This document shows positions 1 to 11,642 of a DNA stretch of 64,000 nt, one piece after another (the stretch's first letter is position 1; each line of letters opens with the position of its first letter). The notes below the pieces were generated by a model. The model was not told the DNA's origin. It did no database searches and was given only the letters and a program-made list of their open reading frames with translations. The position numbers and the translations under genes are program-made. Source of the DNA: Ramazzottius varieornatus (lineage: Eukaryota > Tardigrada > Eutardigrada > Parachela > Ramazzottiidae); NCBI GenBank assembly GCA_001949185.1, contig BDGG01000005.1, positions 3,179,176 to 3,243,175 on the forward strand, read 5' to 3'.

Positions 1-734
1 AGAAAATCTCAGTCGTAGAGAGGATTGCCGCTGATATCCGTCTGGTGAAATTAGGCGTGTAATTCTCTGCCGACATCCATCCAGGAAAGGTATAAAGATA
101 CGAAAGAGCGAAGTGCAAGAAGAATGTGCAGCCAAAAATTCTAAAGAACAAAAAGCAGCAAGCGATTGCATCAGCGATCGCATGGCTCAGGAAGGCCTAC
201 GTGCGGTAGGTCTGAGGCTTCACCGTTGAGCAACGGCGTAGGCGCTCTGTCAGGCCGACTACGCGGGCTCCCATGATTCGTATGGGTCTTTTTTACTGCC
301 CTCATTTCCTCTGTTCGACAAAGAAAACTACCTTGCTCTGGCTGACAAGACTCGGTCAAAACTACCTCCCGTAATGATATCTGTTCGGCTCCCGCAAAAG
401 AGGCTTAGAAAGAGGAAAAATCTGCTTTTCCTTCTTCTCATCCCCTTCATATTGTGTCTTGAGCGAGTCGTCACACCTGAGGAAAAACTCTTATGACTTG
501 GGCAAGTAACAAAAATTCTTTCGGAAGTGGGTGTAAAATATGGCATCCAAACGTATATTTTTTCTATCTCCCCATCCTGCTACTGTGGCGGTATGAACTT
601 GCTACGAAAAAATGTCCCATGTACCTTGCTAGAACAGTTAAACAAGTGAAACAAAAGGTTGCAGATCTGAAGTTTGCAGAAAGTTTGGAATTCTTTACTT
701 CGAAAGGTTTCAGGTCATATTTCCGCAACTAGTA
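1..734. other. Leading intergenic stretch, no gene recognised
   Basis: I see only short overlapping open frames with no recognisable domain and no paired splice sites. The stretch ends at the TA dinucleotide that flanks the mariner relic. It could hold the edge of a gene lying outside the window. Confidence 0.4.
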
Positions 735-2014
735 CAGCCCGCCCAAGCCAACTTGCCTACCACTGTAAACAAAACTTCCTGTAACTGTTCTCTTGCTAGC
801 TCAGTGGCTTGTGACATCCGTTTTTAACTCAGTATCTTTTGGAATACCGTTTGTAAAGTTTGTTCTCAAAATGGGATCGGAAACTAGTTCTGGAATGAAA
901 GCGATGGTAGCACTGTGATGGTGGCACTACATAGCCAACGCCTGTCGTGCAAGCAAATTTCTGAGCAACTTCGGAGCCTCAGGACTTTTATCCATTACAT
1001 AAAGATTGGTAAGTTGATTAGAAAAGAAGGAGCGAACGGAGTTTGATGGGCCAAACCTGCAGAACAGTTCCCTCCCCACAACTAACCTTCGGTACTTACG
1101 AAGGACGCTATCAAGAAAGTGAAAATAGCCAACCTTGAAAAGCGTTCGGATTCTCAAGGAAAGCTTTCCTGTAAGCTGCGATATTCCAGTGGTGATGTGA
1201 GCAACATCATCAAACTGGATCAGGGTCTGGACGCACGCAAGAATTAGAAATTGCACCACTTGAACAGCAGAAGTACGAGCAAGGACTGTTTAGCGAGAGC
1301 TGTTTATCTCGTGTCTGCGGGTTAACAGGGTCAAGAGAACCTTCACCATGGATGAAACTTGTATAGCTCTTGATGACTGCAACACGGAAGGAGCCTTTTT
1401 CTATACCGACGGATTTCTAGAGGTTCCAGATGACCGGCGCAAAACGTCGGTGAAGCTGTGGCCCAGAATGATTGAGGTCGCCATCGGGATCTGCTGGAAT
1501 GGAATGCCAAAGCCCTATGCTGTTGAGGGCAATGCAAAAATCACAGCACGATACTTCATCGACGATGTCCTGTCACCGATCATGAAGAAAAACATTCCCC
1601 GACTCCAGCCCGAAATCCAAAGGATATTACGGTGTGTTACGACAGCGCAAAATTCCAGGCTTCGATTCTGACCCAGAATTGGATAGAGGAGATCCATCCG
1701 AATTACATTTCACAGCAACATCAGATGGCCAACAGCCCCGACTTTGCTCCGTTAGATTATGCCATCAACGGAATTAGGAAAAAAAATTTAGGTGAACGCC
1801 AGGTTATCAGCATAGGGGATCTAATCAAGGTCCTTCAAGAAGTGTGCGCGAATTTCGACCTCGGAATCATCCGTCGATCACTTTTGTCCTGGGAAAGTCG
1901 TGTTTAGAAGATTAGAAGGCGATTCATATAGAATTAGACTGGGGATTTCGATTTCGTTCTGGAATGTATAAGAATTATTGGAAGAGATGGTAGCAAGTTG
2001 GCTTGGGCGATAGA
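735..2014 (+). mobile_element. Decayed mariner (maT-like, DD37D) transposon with terminal inverted repeats
   Basis: A left end near 741-760 (GCCCAAGCCAACTTGCC) is repeated in inverse at about 1990-2010 (GGTAGCAAGTTGGCTTGGGC), bounding about 1.28 kb, the usual length of a mariner. A TA dinucleotide lies at 733-734. The interior carries a broken plus-strand transposase. The right boundary is accurate to only a few bases. Confidence 0.65.
1348..1907 (+). pseudogene. Mariner/maT transposase catalytic domain, frameshifted
   Basis: The first frame gives MDETCIALD, fitting the first catalytic Asp, and runs to about 1671. The second frame, entered by a shift near 1613-1620, gives VCYDSAKFQ (second Asp), then SPDFAPLDYA (third Asp). 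The two last Asp residues are separated by 37 residues, the spacing typical of the maT group rather than classical DD34D mariners. The N-terminal DNA-binding part around 985-1340 is interrupted by several stops. The product would have cut and pasted DNA at TA sites, but this copy cannot make an active enzyme. Confidence 0.7.
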
Positions 2015-2244
2015 TAGAGGTGCATAACAGTTGCATGGATCTTTCAGTCGAGTGCTGTCTCGCCTTTCCTACTGTTTAAGGGACACTCACTAGAAGTAAC
2101 TGGTAATGCGAAGAAGAGGGCTGAAAATGCTGCGCCATTTGTTGCAGTTTGTGTGGCGTGGGCGTGGGCGTGTACGGTTTTTAAGAGACGGCAGTACAGT
2201 TGCTCGCATCAGAACAAAATAACTATAGCAAAATTATGATCTCA

Positions 2245-5200
2245 TCAAAGTGATACGCGAGACCGCTGTGCAATTGTTGCACAAGCGACGTTGTCAACCC
2301 GTTTGTTTCGATGTTTTGATAGAGTGGTTTCCAGGTGCCACCAGAGTTCCATTGACTGCTTTTGTCGTAGTTGCCATTTGACAAAGGCACCGCCGCTGGT
2401 GACCAGCAAGATAAGAACGATGATCACGGGTGCCGTTACGAACATTGGTACTGACTGAACTCCTGGAGCGGAAAAATATAAAGCAATGAAGCGAAAAACA
2501 AAACATCCATTACACCCAGTGCGAACCATGATAATTCACCGTTGTTAATTACGTTACTGTACCTTGACATTTATCGTTATCGAACCCACATAAGGGTTCG
2601 CGCAGCGGTATCTCTCCACCACTCCACATGAATTTCCTGTTGAACGGATACGTCACCGCATTCGTCGAGTACTCGTAACGAACGACACTCTGAAAAGATG
2701 ACACTCGTTATCGGTGACCCTATTGCAACATGAAGAATTGTGCGATATGCGTACGGTATGTAGAGCGGTGTAATGAACCCTAACCTCAAACTTTCCGCTT
2801 GTTGTACTCATCTGCTTCATCACAATGTTGAGGTACTTTTGACCGCCCGGACTGATGTACACTTTGCCCATGGGCAGGGAGAAAGTCCGATTCAAGAATT
2901 TCTCCGCTAGTTTTTTACCGTCTTGCAACTGTGGTGTGGATGCAAAGCAGCTGATGGGGTCGATTGTCTCGTTCAGAACCTAACCGAATAAAAGCGATTT
3001 CGAATGATCCTGATGTGAACTTGGAACCGATGAGCGAACCTCGGCGAGTAAAGTCACCCCCGTGTATGCCGTTAAGGTTGGGGCAGCCAGCTGAAACACG
3101 GACAGTAACCAAGAGCATTCCAAAATGCGAGTTAGCGGATCAATTGTAGTACGTGATTTTACCCCGGACATGGTTTCCAAACTGGATATCTCGTTAGCCT
3201 CGCTTTGACTGATCCGAGTCCGGATATTTCGAACGGTTTCAGCAGGGAGGTGCTCGGCTTCTCCTTCGTTGTCGTAGGTGAGGTAGAGAACTGAGCGGGA
3301 AGATGTGCTCGATACCTGAAAGGAGGCAGTGTGAAGTGAATTCGTGTGAGTCAAGGAAACTGCATTTCGGTACAAACTGAAATAGGACGAAGCTTTCCAC
3401 GTACCTCAGAACTGTTTTCGAGCCATGTAAGGTCGGGGTAGCTGGGAAGCATTAAATAAGGCTGACTAAAGAGGTACACCTATCAGAGAAGAGGGAGCCG
3501 TAGATACACTACATATGTGGAAGCTAACAATGGAACCATAGCAGAAATGTTTGTTCGGGTACACGCGCCTGCCACAACTGTGGGCATGGACAACTCTGTG
3601 GGCAGCGGAGCGAAAGCGGCGCTGGTTTAAGTGCTTTGATTGATTGGTCAACTTCAGCTGGCCCTTGCCGCCTCCGCTCTTTTGCCTACAGTTTTTTCAA
3701 TGCTCACAGTTGGGGCATGCGCGTGTCCGAATAATCGTACCGTAGAATCGGACTTACGTATTCGCTGGAGGTCATGTTTTTTGCTTGAGCATGAATCTGA
3801 AAATAACAGTGCGGACACGTATACGTTCACGTTCTTCGTAGTACAGTATGTCTTTCTCCTTACCAGGATCTTCCGGGCTATTTCGCTTCGACATGCCAGA
3901 AACACAACTGCAAGAAAACAACAGCGTGCTTAGATTGTGACAAATTCGCCTTCCAGAGCAGTATCACATACTTCGAGCAGACTTTTGTACAATGTTGAGA
4001 ATGCTGTCGTAGTCTATCACGTGTTTTCCCGCGCTGTCGAAAGCTACCGATCGCTGCTGAAATGCCGGTGTTACTAAAACGCGTTTCAGGCTTTCACAGA
4101 CGGCTCGAAAATATCCAAGGTCCCGTCTGTCGTCGCATACAACGAATATCGTAGTCCAGTTACTGTAGACAAGGAAGTCCTTGACGAAAGCCACGAAAAG
4201 ATTGTGGTGCGCTGGAGCGACTGACAATGCGGTCGGATTTTTCCTGTTATCTTTGTCGTCCGGCACGCTTCCCAGTCTAGGAAGCCTCAGGTGTTAGTTA
4301 TCATGATGGTAAAAGTGTTGCAGCACAGATGCTCGTTGGTACTTACGTTGATATCACTGGAATATTCCATTCTGATGTTAATTTTGCCACCATCAGAAAT
4401 TCCGCAGAGCAAACTGAATAACATACGGGCTTAAGCTACACGAGTGGTACCCGACAGAGAAGCGGAAACACCTAGTAGGGCTGTATTATAAAACGAGAAA
4501 AGGGATTTCGAAAAAGATCAGCCAACTGGGAGGATCGAACTCCCGACATCTTGCTTACTAGGCAAGCGCATCTACCGCTGAGCTAAGTCGGCAATTATAC
4601 TGGAGGAGTTCTGTTTCTCTGTGAGGTTGCGACGTGTGATCGAGGCATGGACGGAGGTGACTGTGTTCGCGCGAACCTTTTCGTGTACAGTATTTATCAG
4701 CGGTTGGAAATGATAAGTCGTAGTATCAAGCAGGTACGGTGCTCTCGCGCTGCGACGTTCGGAAGCTCAGACACTCACTTAAAAATACTTCGAGTTCAAC
4801 AACAGGGCGACCGGCGAGAATTTCATTTCCGAGTGCCGGTTCAGTCTCTCCAGACCTCTTGCGTTGTTGTTCAAGTTCGTAACGCAGACAGCACAGTAGC
4901 TTACTTCATTCTAAACGGATGGCACGAGCCTTCATATTTGATGAGGACCAGCTTCGCTCTCGCTGTGCCGTTTATACCCTGGTCTCGAGTTATTCATTCC
5001 TTGGCAAAATCCTTGCCTGGATCCATAAGTGCTTTTCATGAAGAACGAAACGTGACTGACATTTCGTATCATAAGGTATGGATGTGTATTACAAAGGCTG
5101 GAGACGTCAAGTGTGCGTAATAATCACTCAATTCTGAACAGGAACAAGAATAGGTACTTACATGGAGAAATGATGACCATGGTCCCCTCAGCACCCTGGT

Positions 5201-5510
5201 TCTCGTAGTAATTCTGAGCAGCAATGTTGACTGTGTCGTCCGCCATCTGTTCACAATAGATGATTTTCTTGTTGGTATATCCTTGATGTTTGAGATGGAA
5301 CTTTCCGCCATACATGGCGTGGGCATCTTGGATCGCAACAGGGATACTGGCGAACACATCGACATACTGGTAGGCCGCGATCGTTACTATCGTTATCTGG
5401 GGTACGGAGCAGTTGTGGATTCCATCGGACATCTCCATTGCCGTTTGTCCTCTGGATCTCTGACACAGGAAAAACAGAGAAAAGAGCAGCACCGCGGTTA
5501 TCCGAGTCAT
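2245..5510 (-). CDS. Receptor A: NPR-C-like single-pass receptor with ANF-type ligand-binding domain, no cyclase
   Basis: Eleven exons by my model: 5510-5162, 4413-4347, 4276-3972, 3907-3864, 3796-3758, 3479-3405, 3315-3163, 3090-3040, 2979-2785, 2689-2563, 2462-2245. All joins keep phase and give 540 residues. A signal peptide (MTRITAVLLFSLFFL) starts the protein. The ectodomain matches natriuretic peptide receptors block by block: WTTIFVVCDD, VFLACRSE, IHAQAKNMTSSEY, NRTF then VYISPGGQ, and the CGFDNDKC motif found just outside the membrane in receptor guanylyl cyclases. One membrane helix follows (TAPVIIVLILLV), then about 43 cytoplasmic residues with LWW and a stop. No kinase-homology or cyclase domain is seen downstream. 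Ligand unknown; it could be a clearance, decoy or chemosensory receptor. The sequence MTR is preferred as start over an upstream in-frame codon because it begins the signal peptide. Confidence 0.85.
3562..3725. mobile_element. MITE, CACGCGCCTG family, degenerate copy inside receptor A intron 5
   Basis: The left end CACGCGCCTGCC follows TA at 3560-3561 and the right end is the inverse GGCATGCGCGTG ending at 3725. The arms are imperfect. The element occupies most of the intron between exon 5 (ending 3758) and exon 6 (starting 3479). It is related to the copies at 19246-19409 and at the right window edge. Confidence 0.7.
4511..4515 (-). terminator. Pol III terminator for the tRNA-Thr gene
   Basis: On the minus strand a run of five T follows the tRNA 3' end after about five bases, the standard RNA polymerase III stop. 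Confidence 0.6.
4521..4592 (-). tRNA. tRNA-Thr (anticodon AGT), in receptor A intron 1
   Basis: The minus strand folds as a cloverleaf. The acceptor arms GCCGACT and AGTTGGC pair with one G-T. The anticodon stem CTTGC/GCAAG closes the loop CTAGTAA, giving AGT, which reads Thr codons. The T arm GGGAG/CTCCC closes TTCGATC. A box (TAGCTCAGCGG) and B box (GTTCGATCC) are good. The D arm is odd: GCTC faces a region with an extra T (GATGCG), so its stem is weak. The gene lies within intron 1 of receptor A, on the same strand. It may be a slightly decayed or tRNA-derived copy. Confidence 0.8.
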
Positions 5511-7490
5511 TTTAGTGTGGGAGTAATAGTAAATAAAAATAGCGGGGCACAACATCGGTGGTAACTCATTAAGGATCCTTTCCCACTCGACACATGATTA
5601 CGAAATCCAAGAGATCGATGTAACCATGTAATGTTTCGTCACGTAAGTGAAGTAAGCAAAGATAGTTCACGCATCTTTCTCGTGACGTCGTATTAGATGG
5701 ATGTGAAGCGTCCCAGATCTCTCTAATCGTAAAAAAAAGTAACTTGAACCCTCGAAGAGCATGCCTCGAATGATATTGGTAGAAAATGATCTTTGTATAC
5801 TAGCAGCTGTCAATCAGAGCAGATCAAGCGGCAAATGCAATTGAATATGAAATGCAAGGTTCACCCGCGATTGATCCAACACCACATGCACAACTTTCAT
5901 CCAACTCGTTAATTAATATTTGTTCCACTAAATGAATTTGTTCTGCTAACATTTCCTAGTCAAACCCAACTCAGACTTGCTCGGGTGGTTGTGGTGGCTG
6001 AAAACGCACTTCAGTTCACCCTTTTGAAACATACTTTGGTGGCGTTCAGCTCCCTGTATGATGAGGACCTTCGTCCCGTGTACGTTCTCTCGACCGAAGA
6101 CTTGCTCTGGAAGAACTGCCAACAGTTTTATGGGCGGAGACAGTGGAGACAGCAGTATTCGGAGCGAAGATATGAGCCGCAGCTTGTTTCCGGCTGCTTA
6201 GCTTGCTTAAGAGGGTGAAACGTTTCGTGCATCACGAGCTGTCACCAGTGCGCGCTACACCTGACTTCCGTTCGTGGTGCATGTCGCGAAGTGTATCCAC
6301 TGTTTAATGGAAAGTTTACAGCTTACGACTCGCGCGCCATGCACCACGAGCATTCATCTCAGTGCTTTGTCAACTTGGTCTCTGCAAATGGCTCCGCCCA
6401 CAGTATTCAGGCTGGTCTACTGCCGTTTCGTTCCTGCGGCTGACGAGTTCGGCCGTCCCGTTAATTAATAACCGACTATCCCTGATGTACCGCTCAGTGG
6501 AGCTTTGAGCACCGCATTTGAGAGCTGCTCCATCTTCCCAACAACTTCCTTGCTGCTGTCCAGAGACCTGTCTACTAGTCCAGTATCACCTCTGCATGTA
6601 CCAGCTGCGGACCGAAAGTGGGAAATGCGGACTTCACGTGGAAACGTTACGATCACGCAACGAGTGGATGTTGTTACTTACTAAATCGGCTTCTGCATTC
6701 TGCAAAGATCGTGGGAGAAACGGCTGAAATTTTGTACTGTATTACCTCAAAATCCACATACGTCACTCGCCACGTTCTAACAAAGATGCGGATGGTAAGC
6801 ATGCGATAGGTTGCTTGGCCCAAACAGCCATGACGTTAGTGTAGCCAATTAAGAAAAGTAAATCAACCATTTACAGCTGTGCGGCGAGTTTGGTTCGGGG
6901 AATCAGCTGTTCAGTCAAAGGCTTCTCTCTGTAAATGGATTATAGCACTTCCGGCGGAAGTTCTCGTGGTTAACCCTAGTTCTCAATACACCGCAGCCTG
7001 TCAGTTGTGCAAGGCCTAGTTAGGTGACCGGGAAAAGCTTGAACACATTGACGCCCTTTTATTTTCCGCATGATGAAGCACCGCCAAGTAGAGAAGAAAA
7101 CGTCTTGATGCCGTAATACAGAGATGCCGGCTTTGAGTTGTTCAGTTTAGACATGCAGCAACCGTAGAGCGCCTTCTCTGCTGGTAGATTAGTTTGATAG
7201 TGATGTCGGCGACAATTTTTCTGTTTTACAGTACTTAGGTGAAGCCAACAAATGATACAAACGCTAGATCCCATTGGCCATCTACCGTCCCTAATAAGTT
7301 CAGCAGTCGGCTCTTGTTATATTGTGACGTCTGCAGCAGCAGCACCACCACTAGACAATACAGACTGATTAATGAGTGCAAATAATCATCGAGACAGAGC
7401 ATGTTGTTTATAACCAAGCTAAGGCCATGTACCGATGAACGCATACACTATCATGGTTTGGATCGGAGAAAACAAACGTTAGACAAGACA
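5511..7490. other. Intergenic region between receptors A and B
   Basis: This 2 kb stretch separates the start of A from the stop of B. I found no conserved receptor exon and no kinase or cyclase exon downstream of B. A small hairpin with CGTGGTGCATG and its inverse CATGCACCACG lies near 6275-6350. The open frames present are short and have no domain. Confidence 0.45.
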
Positions 7491-10400
7491 TCAAAAGGTA
7501 CGACCAAAGCGCATATGCAATGTATTGACCGAGGGTATCAATTTAGAAGTTACCAGTGAACGTCCTTTTTTCGACTCGTAAAGCACGTCTGGCTGTACTG
7601 CCCACCACATATGTCCAAGTGAGTACACTCTGCGATGGATCCACCATCCCAACCAAACAGCTGTTCCAATAACAGGGACGAGAGCAAGACAAACGACCGA
7701 CCCCAGAACGGAAGCAGGCAATGCTTGAGAGCCTACGGAAAGGAATTTCCGTTGTGCTGTTCAAATGGCTGTTGTGCCGTACGTGTACACATCCAACGGC
7801 TATGCAGAACCCACCTGCGATGCACTTTCCACCGTCGAACCCACAGATCGGCTCATTTACAGGCATACTTCCACTGTTCCATGAGAAGTTTCTTCCGAAG
7901 GGAAAGCTCACGGTATTCTTTCGATAATTGTACCGAAGAATGTCCTGAAAGAAGCAAATTGCCGGAATTGCTGCAGGGGAAAATGAAAGACCGACTGATT
8001 TTAAGGCGGTCGAGCAGACCTCCAGGTCTCCGGTTTGCCAGTTAACTTGTTGAACAAGCATGTCGACGTGTCTTTGACCCCCAGGAGATACGTAAATGCT
8101 GCCTGTAGGAAGTGTGAATGTACGACTGAGAAACTTCTCAACTATCCCAACACCATTCCGTAATGCCAGAAGGGAGGAAGTATAATTTGTTGAATCCACA
8201 GTCTCGTTGATGACCTTCAAACAACACAGGCAAACCGAATGCATCCTTGACACAGGGGAAACTTGCCATGTCAATGGCTTACAGTAACCTGAATTCACAG
8301 CCCTAGGGGAAAAACCGAGTCCAACCTTTCCAAGTAGGGTCACGACAGTATATGCTGCCACCGTTGTTGCTGCTATCTACGGAAATGAAAATTACACCCA
8401 TTTAACCGGTTTTCATGTTTTTTCACATGGCGACAGATATATGCTGACTTTATCCGAAGTGGACAAATTGGCATATCCGGCATTGGCAATTTTTTGACGC
8501 AGGTTCTTCACGGTCACAAGTGGTAACCGGTCGACGTCTTCGTTGTCGTAGGTTACGCACAAAATTAGACGCAATGTTGCGGGTGTAATCTGACAAGAAT
8601 ACTCAGCACCAGTAATATAAAGTCCGCCAACACATTCCTACCTCCGAAATGTGACACCTCAGAGAATTCTTCGCGACTCAGCCAGACTCCCGACTGACAA
8701 TCTGAACACACTACTCGATAGTTCATGCGAAATTGATACTACCATGACCACTAGCCTGGTGTTGTGACTGGAATAGAAATAAACGATGGAAAAGTTGTCA
8801 CACCTGGGAGGTAGGACTGTATAAATTAACAACAGACTTCACCAATACGGCCCGGACTGGAACGGATGAGTGGCCAGTTGTTGTTGTTGTTTACTTGTTT
8901 TGAGTCTCAATCTATCCAGACGACTGTCTGACAGCGATTGCGACTATGCTACCTGGTAAACTCTCGGCAGACCATCAATACAAAGCCTGAGGAGAAGAAA
9001 GTTTCCACGTACCTCGCTGTCCTGGATTATCCACGACAATTCAGGGTAGCTGGGTAACAACGTGAAAGGCGTACTAACTAGGTAGACCTGTGAAAAACCA
9101 TATTCATCCACTGGCTCAGGTGAGCGGGGGGGGGGGTTACATCTACATTCACATAAGCGTGCTCTGTACCCACATATTCGCTGTTCGTCATATTCTTCCT
9201 CTGAGCATGGATCTGTTAATAAGCACAACAACATATTGTCGGTCCTCTTTTCTTGTGGTATAGCAGCTTTGCAGCCCACTGTATCCTTAGAATTGGGAAG
9301 TACCATGAACTGTCTTGCCACATCGCTTCGGCACATCAGGAACACCACTGGAAAAAAACAACCAAGAAACAGATTTGTATCTACCAACGTTCGAAAGCTG
9401 GCCCAGTATATTTCGACCTGGTGACTCAAGACCCTTCAGGATCAGTACCTCGAGCTGACTTTTGCACAAATTCAAGATAGACATCGTAGCTGACTGCTTC
9501 GGCGCCACTATCAAAGTTGATAGCCGGTATTTGGAACGTCGGCGCTACCAGTAGACGTTTGAAATTTTCACAGTTCGCCCTGAAGAATCCCACATTTCGC
9601 TTGTCATCACACAGCAGAAAAAGTGTGGTCCACTTCTGATACAAGAGGAACTGCTTTAAGAAGTTGCCGAAAACAGTATTGTGGGCTGGGGCAATCGTTA
9701 GTGCTGTCAGATACTTTCGGTCGTCCGTAGCAAAACTACCTATGCTGTAAGGGAGAGTAGTTTGGGTACCGTATCATTCTGGCAATACTTTCGGAACAGT
9801 TTGGAAACTTACGTGGAGATAACTGGTACGTTCCATTCTGCGGTCAGTCGAGCCATCATTGTAAAATCCGCCGTACAATCTGAAACGGGTGATATGAGTC
9901 TGTTCCGGATATACCGACACGGTCACGGGTCATCGTACGACTATGGTTTTCGTTTGCTTGCCTGTATGCCCTGTACCCATCGTCCGATATTGATAGTTTG
10001 AACACCATCATGGGAAGCACACTTTTTAGTTTCCGGTCACGTGACCATCAAGTCACTGGTACAATCAGTCAGTTGGTGAGCAATTAGTTCCGGACGAGGA
10101 GATACAGGTTCCTTGCTGTCGATCTCTCGTCGCGTGACAGGTTTATGGGGAAGTCCGAACAGCTAAAATTTACTGTCCGAAGCATTACTGTACCGACCAC
10201 CACAAACGAAATCTCTTTGAGAGATTTTGCGCAAAGTTTTTCCTTATGGCTTCTATACGACCTATTTTGCCTCTTTTTTCCGGACGAAATGCTTCCACTT
10301 ACGGTATCTGAGTTTGCGCAAACGAAAACCATGGTCGTACGATGACTCGTAACCGTGAACGTATGCTACAGGTTACTGGAAGCTGTGTTCACTCACATGG

Positions 10401-10757
10401 TGACAAAAATATAGGACCACCCGATGGTTCCGTGCGGCGTATATCATAGTAGTATGCAGCAGAAAGGTTTATCGTATCGTCCGCGAGCTCTTCGCAAAAG
10501 AACCTGGTCTGGTTGGAGTATGAAACGGACTTCATTGAGAATCTTCCGGTGTAAAGGGAGTTGACGTCCTCCACCGCCGCTGCTATGCTGGGAATGACTT
10601 CCGAATACTGGTACGCAGCTGTCGTGACGAGGGTCAGGGTAGGAACTGGGCTTACCGTTGTCGAAGCCTCCATTACAGATGCACTAGAAACCTCGAGAAG
10701 TTTACGGGAAGAAAGGCCGAACAACACAACGACTGCAAACATATCGTAGAGTCGCAT
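7491..10757 (-). CDS. Receptor B: NPR-C-like single-pass receptor, paralog of A and C
   Basis: Eleven exons by my model: 10757-10397, 9879-9813, 9744-9449, 9347-9304, 9212-9174, 9087-9013, 8589-8449, 8376-8326, 8214-8020, 7944-7815, 7732-7491, giving 546 residues with all phases kept. Exon lengths 67, 44, 39, 75, 51 and 195 are identical to those of A and C. The signal peptide starts MRLYDMFAVVVLFGL. Diagnostic ectodomain blocks are [52 protein letters not shown] and CGFDGGKC. The membrane helix is near GSVVCLALVPVIGTAVWLGW, followed by a short tail with MWWAVQP and a stop. Some donors are weak (gtactt after exon 4, gttgga after exon 8, gtctgc after exon 9). Function inferred as an extracellular ligand receptor without an enzyme half. 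Confidence 0.85.
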
Positions 10758-11416
10758 GTTTCTAAGTATCAACGATGTTTCTGCTTCGAAAAAGCAACTA
10801 GAGTACAGGGCGCAAAAAATACTCTATAGGTTTTTCTGATCCGTCTTCGCAACATCGCACATTACAAGCAAACATGACCAATATGTTATTCAGCTGTACA
10901 GTATCATCCTTCTAGTGACCAGAACTGATACCGATGATACGCCACGTAAAGGCAGAGACACAGGCTCAATACATTTGAACTGATCTAAAGCATCAATCCC
11001 AAGAAAAAGAATCGTGGGTTCAGCGTACACTCCTGCGCGAGAGCGTCTGTGTACGTAAGCGCATGTACGATGAGTCCACCAAATTGCTCATTTTTGCGCA
11101 TCACATGTGCAACCAATCAAATCAATCAAACTGACAGTTGATTGACTGATTGAGTAATTTGCGTCTTTTTGAGGATTCATTCCATCATTACACTGATTTC
11201 ATCGTTGATCTTCGTCGTAATGACTACTTGATTGACCTTCATTACAATGTTAATGGGGTCCAACCGGATTGACGATCGGGATGGCCGACTCGGTCCGGCC
11301 CGGACCTACCAAACGGTTCGACCCAACCAAAGACCGGGCAAAATCGGTGTCCGACCGACAGGCTGTCACGTCAGATGGGGGTCCGACATGAGAGTCTGAC
11401 TCTCACGAGGGGATTA
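10758..11416. other. Upstream of receptor B
   Basis: No gene seen. A hairpin at about 11113-11155 pairs TCAATCAA with TTGATTGA around a short loop. A GC-rich patch with repeated GGTCCGG-like words lies at 11290-11380. The stretch ends at the TA flanking the pogo-like transposon. Confidence 0.4.
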
Positions 11417-11642
11417 CGCCTGTCCCCACCTCTTTTTGGTCAAACTGTCCTGGCGGAACGAGAGAGGAGAGTCTCTTCTAGGATCTGAGCCAGTGAGCTA
11501 AATCTCGCGTCGATCCTGGAACAAACTACAGGGACTCGGAAGTGACGTCAGAAATTTATGCAATAACGTAGAAACGTGATGTCTTGTAGGTCCACGTTAG
11601 ACCTAACAAACAAACCCTGAAACCCATCAGTAAACAAACGTG

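Noticed and set aside
4647-5120. 157-codon plus-strand open frame inside receptor A intron 1
   Set aside because: No recognisable domain, antisense to a well supported gene, and composition unlike the receptor exons.
7543-8361. 272-codon minus frame running through receptor B exons 8-10
   Set aside because: It joins real exons 9 and 10 with unspliced intron and switches to the wrong frame at the membrane exon; paralog comparison gives the spliced model.
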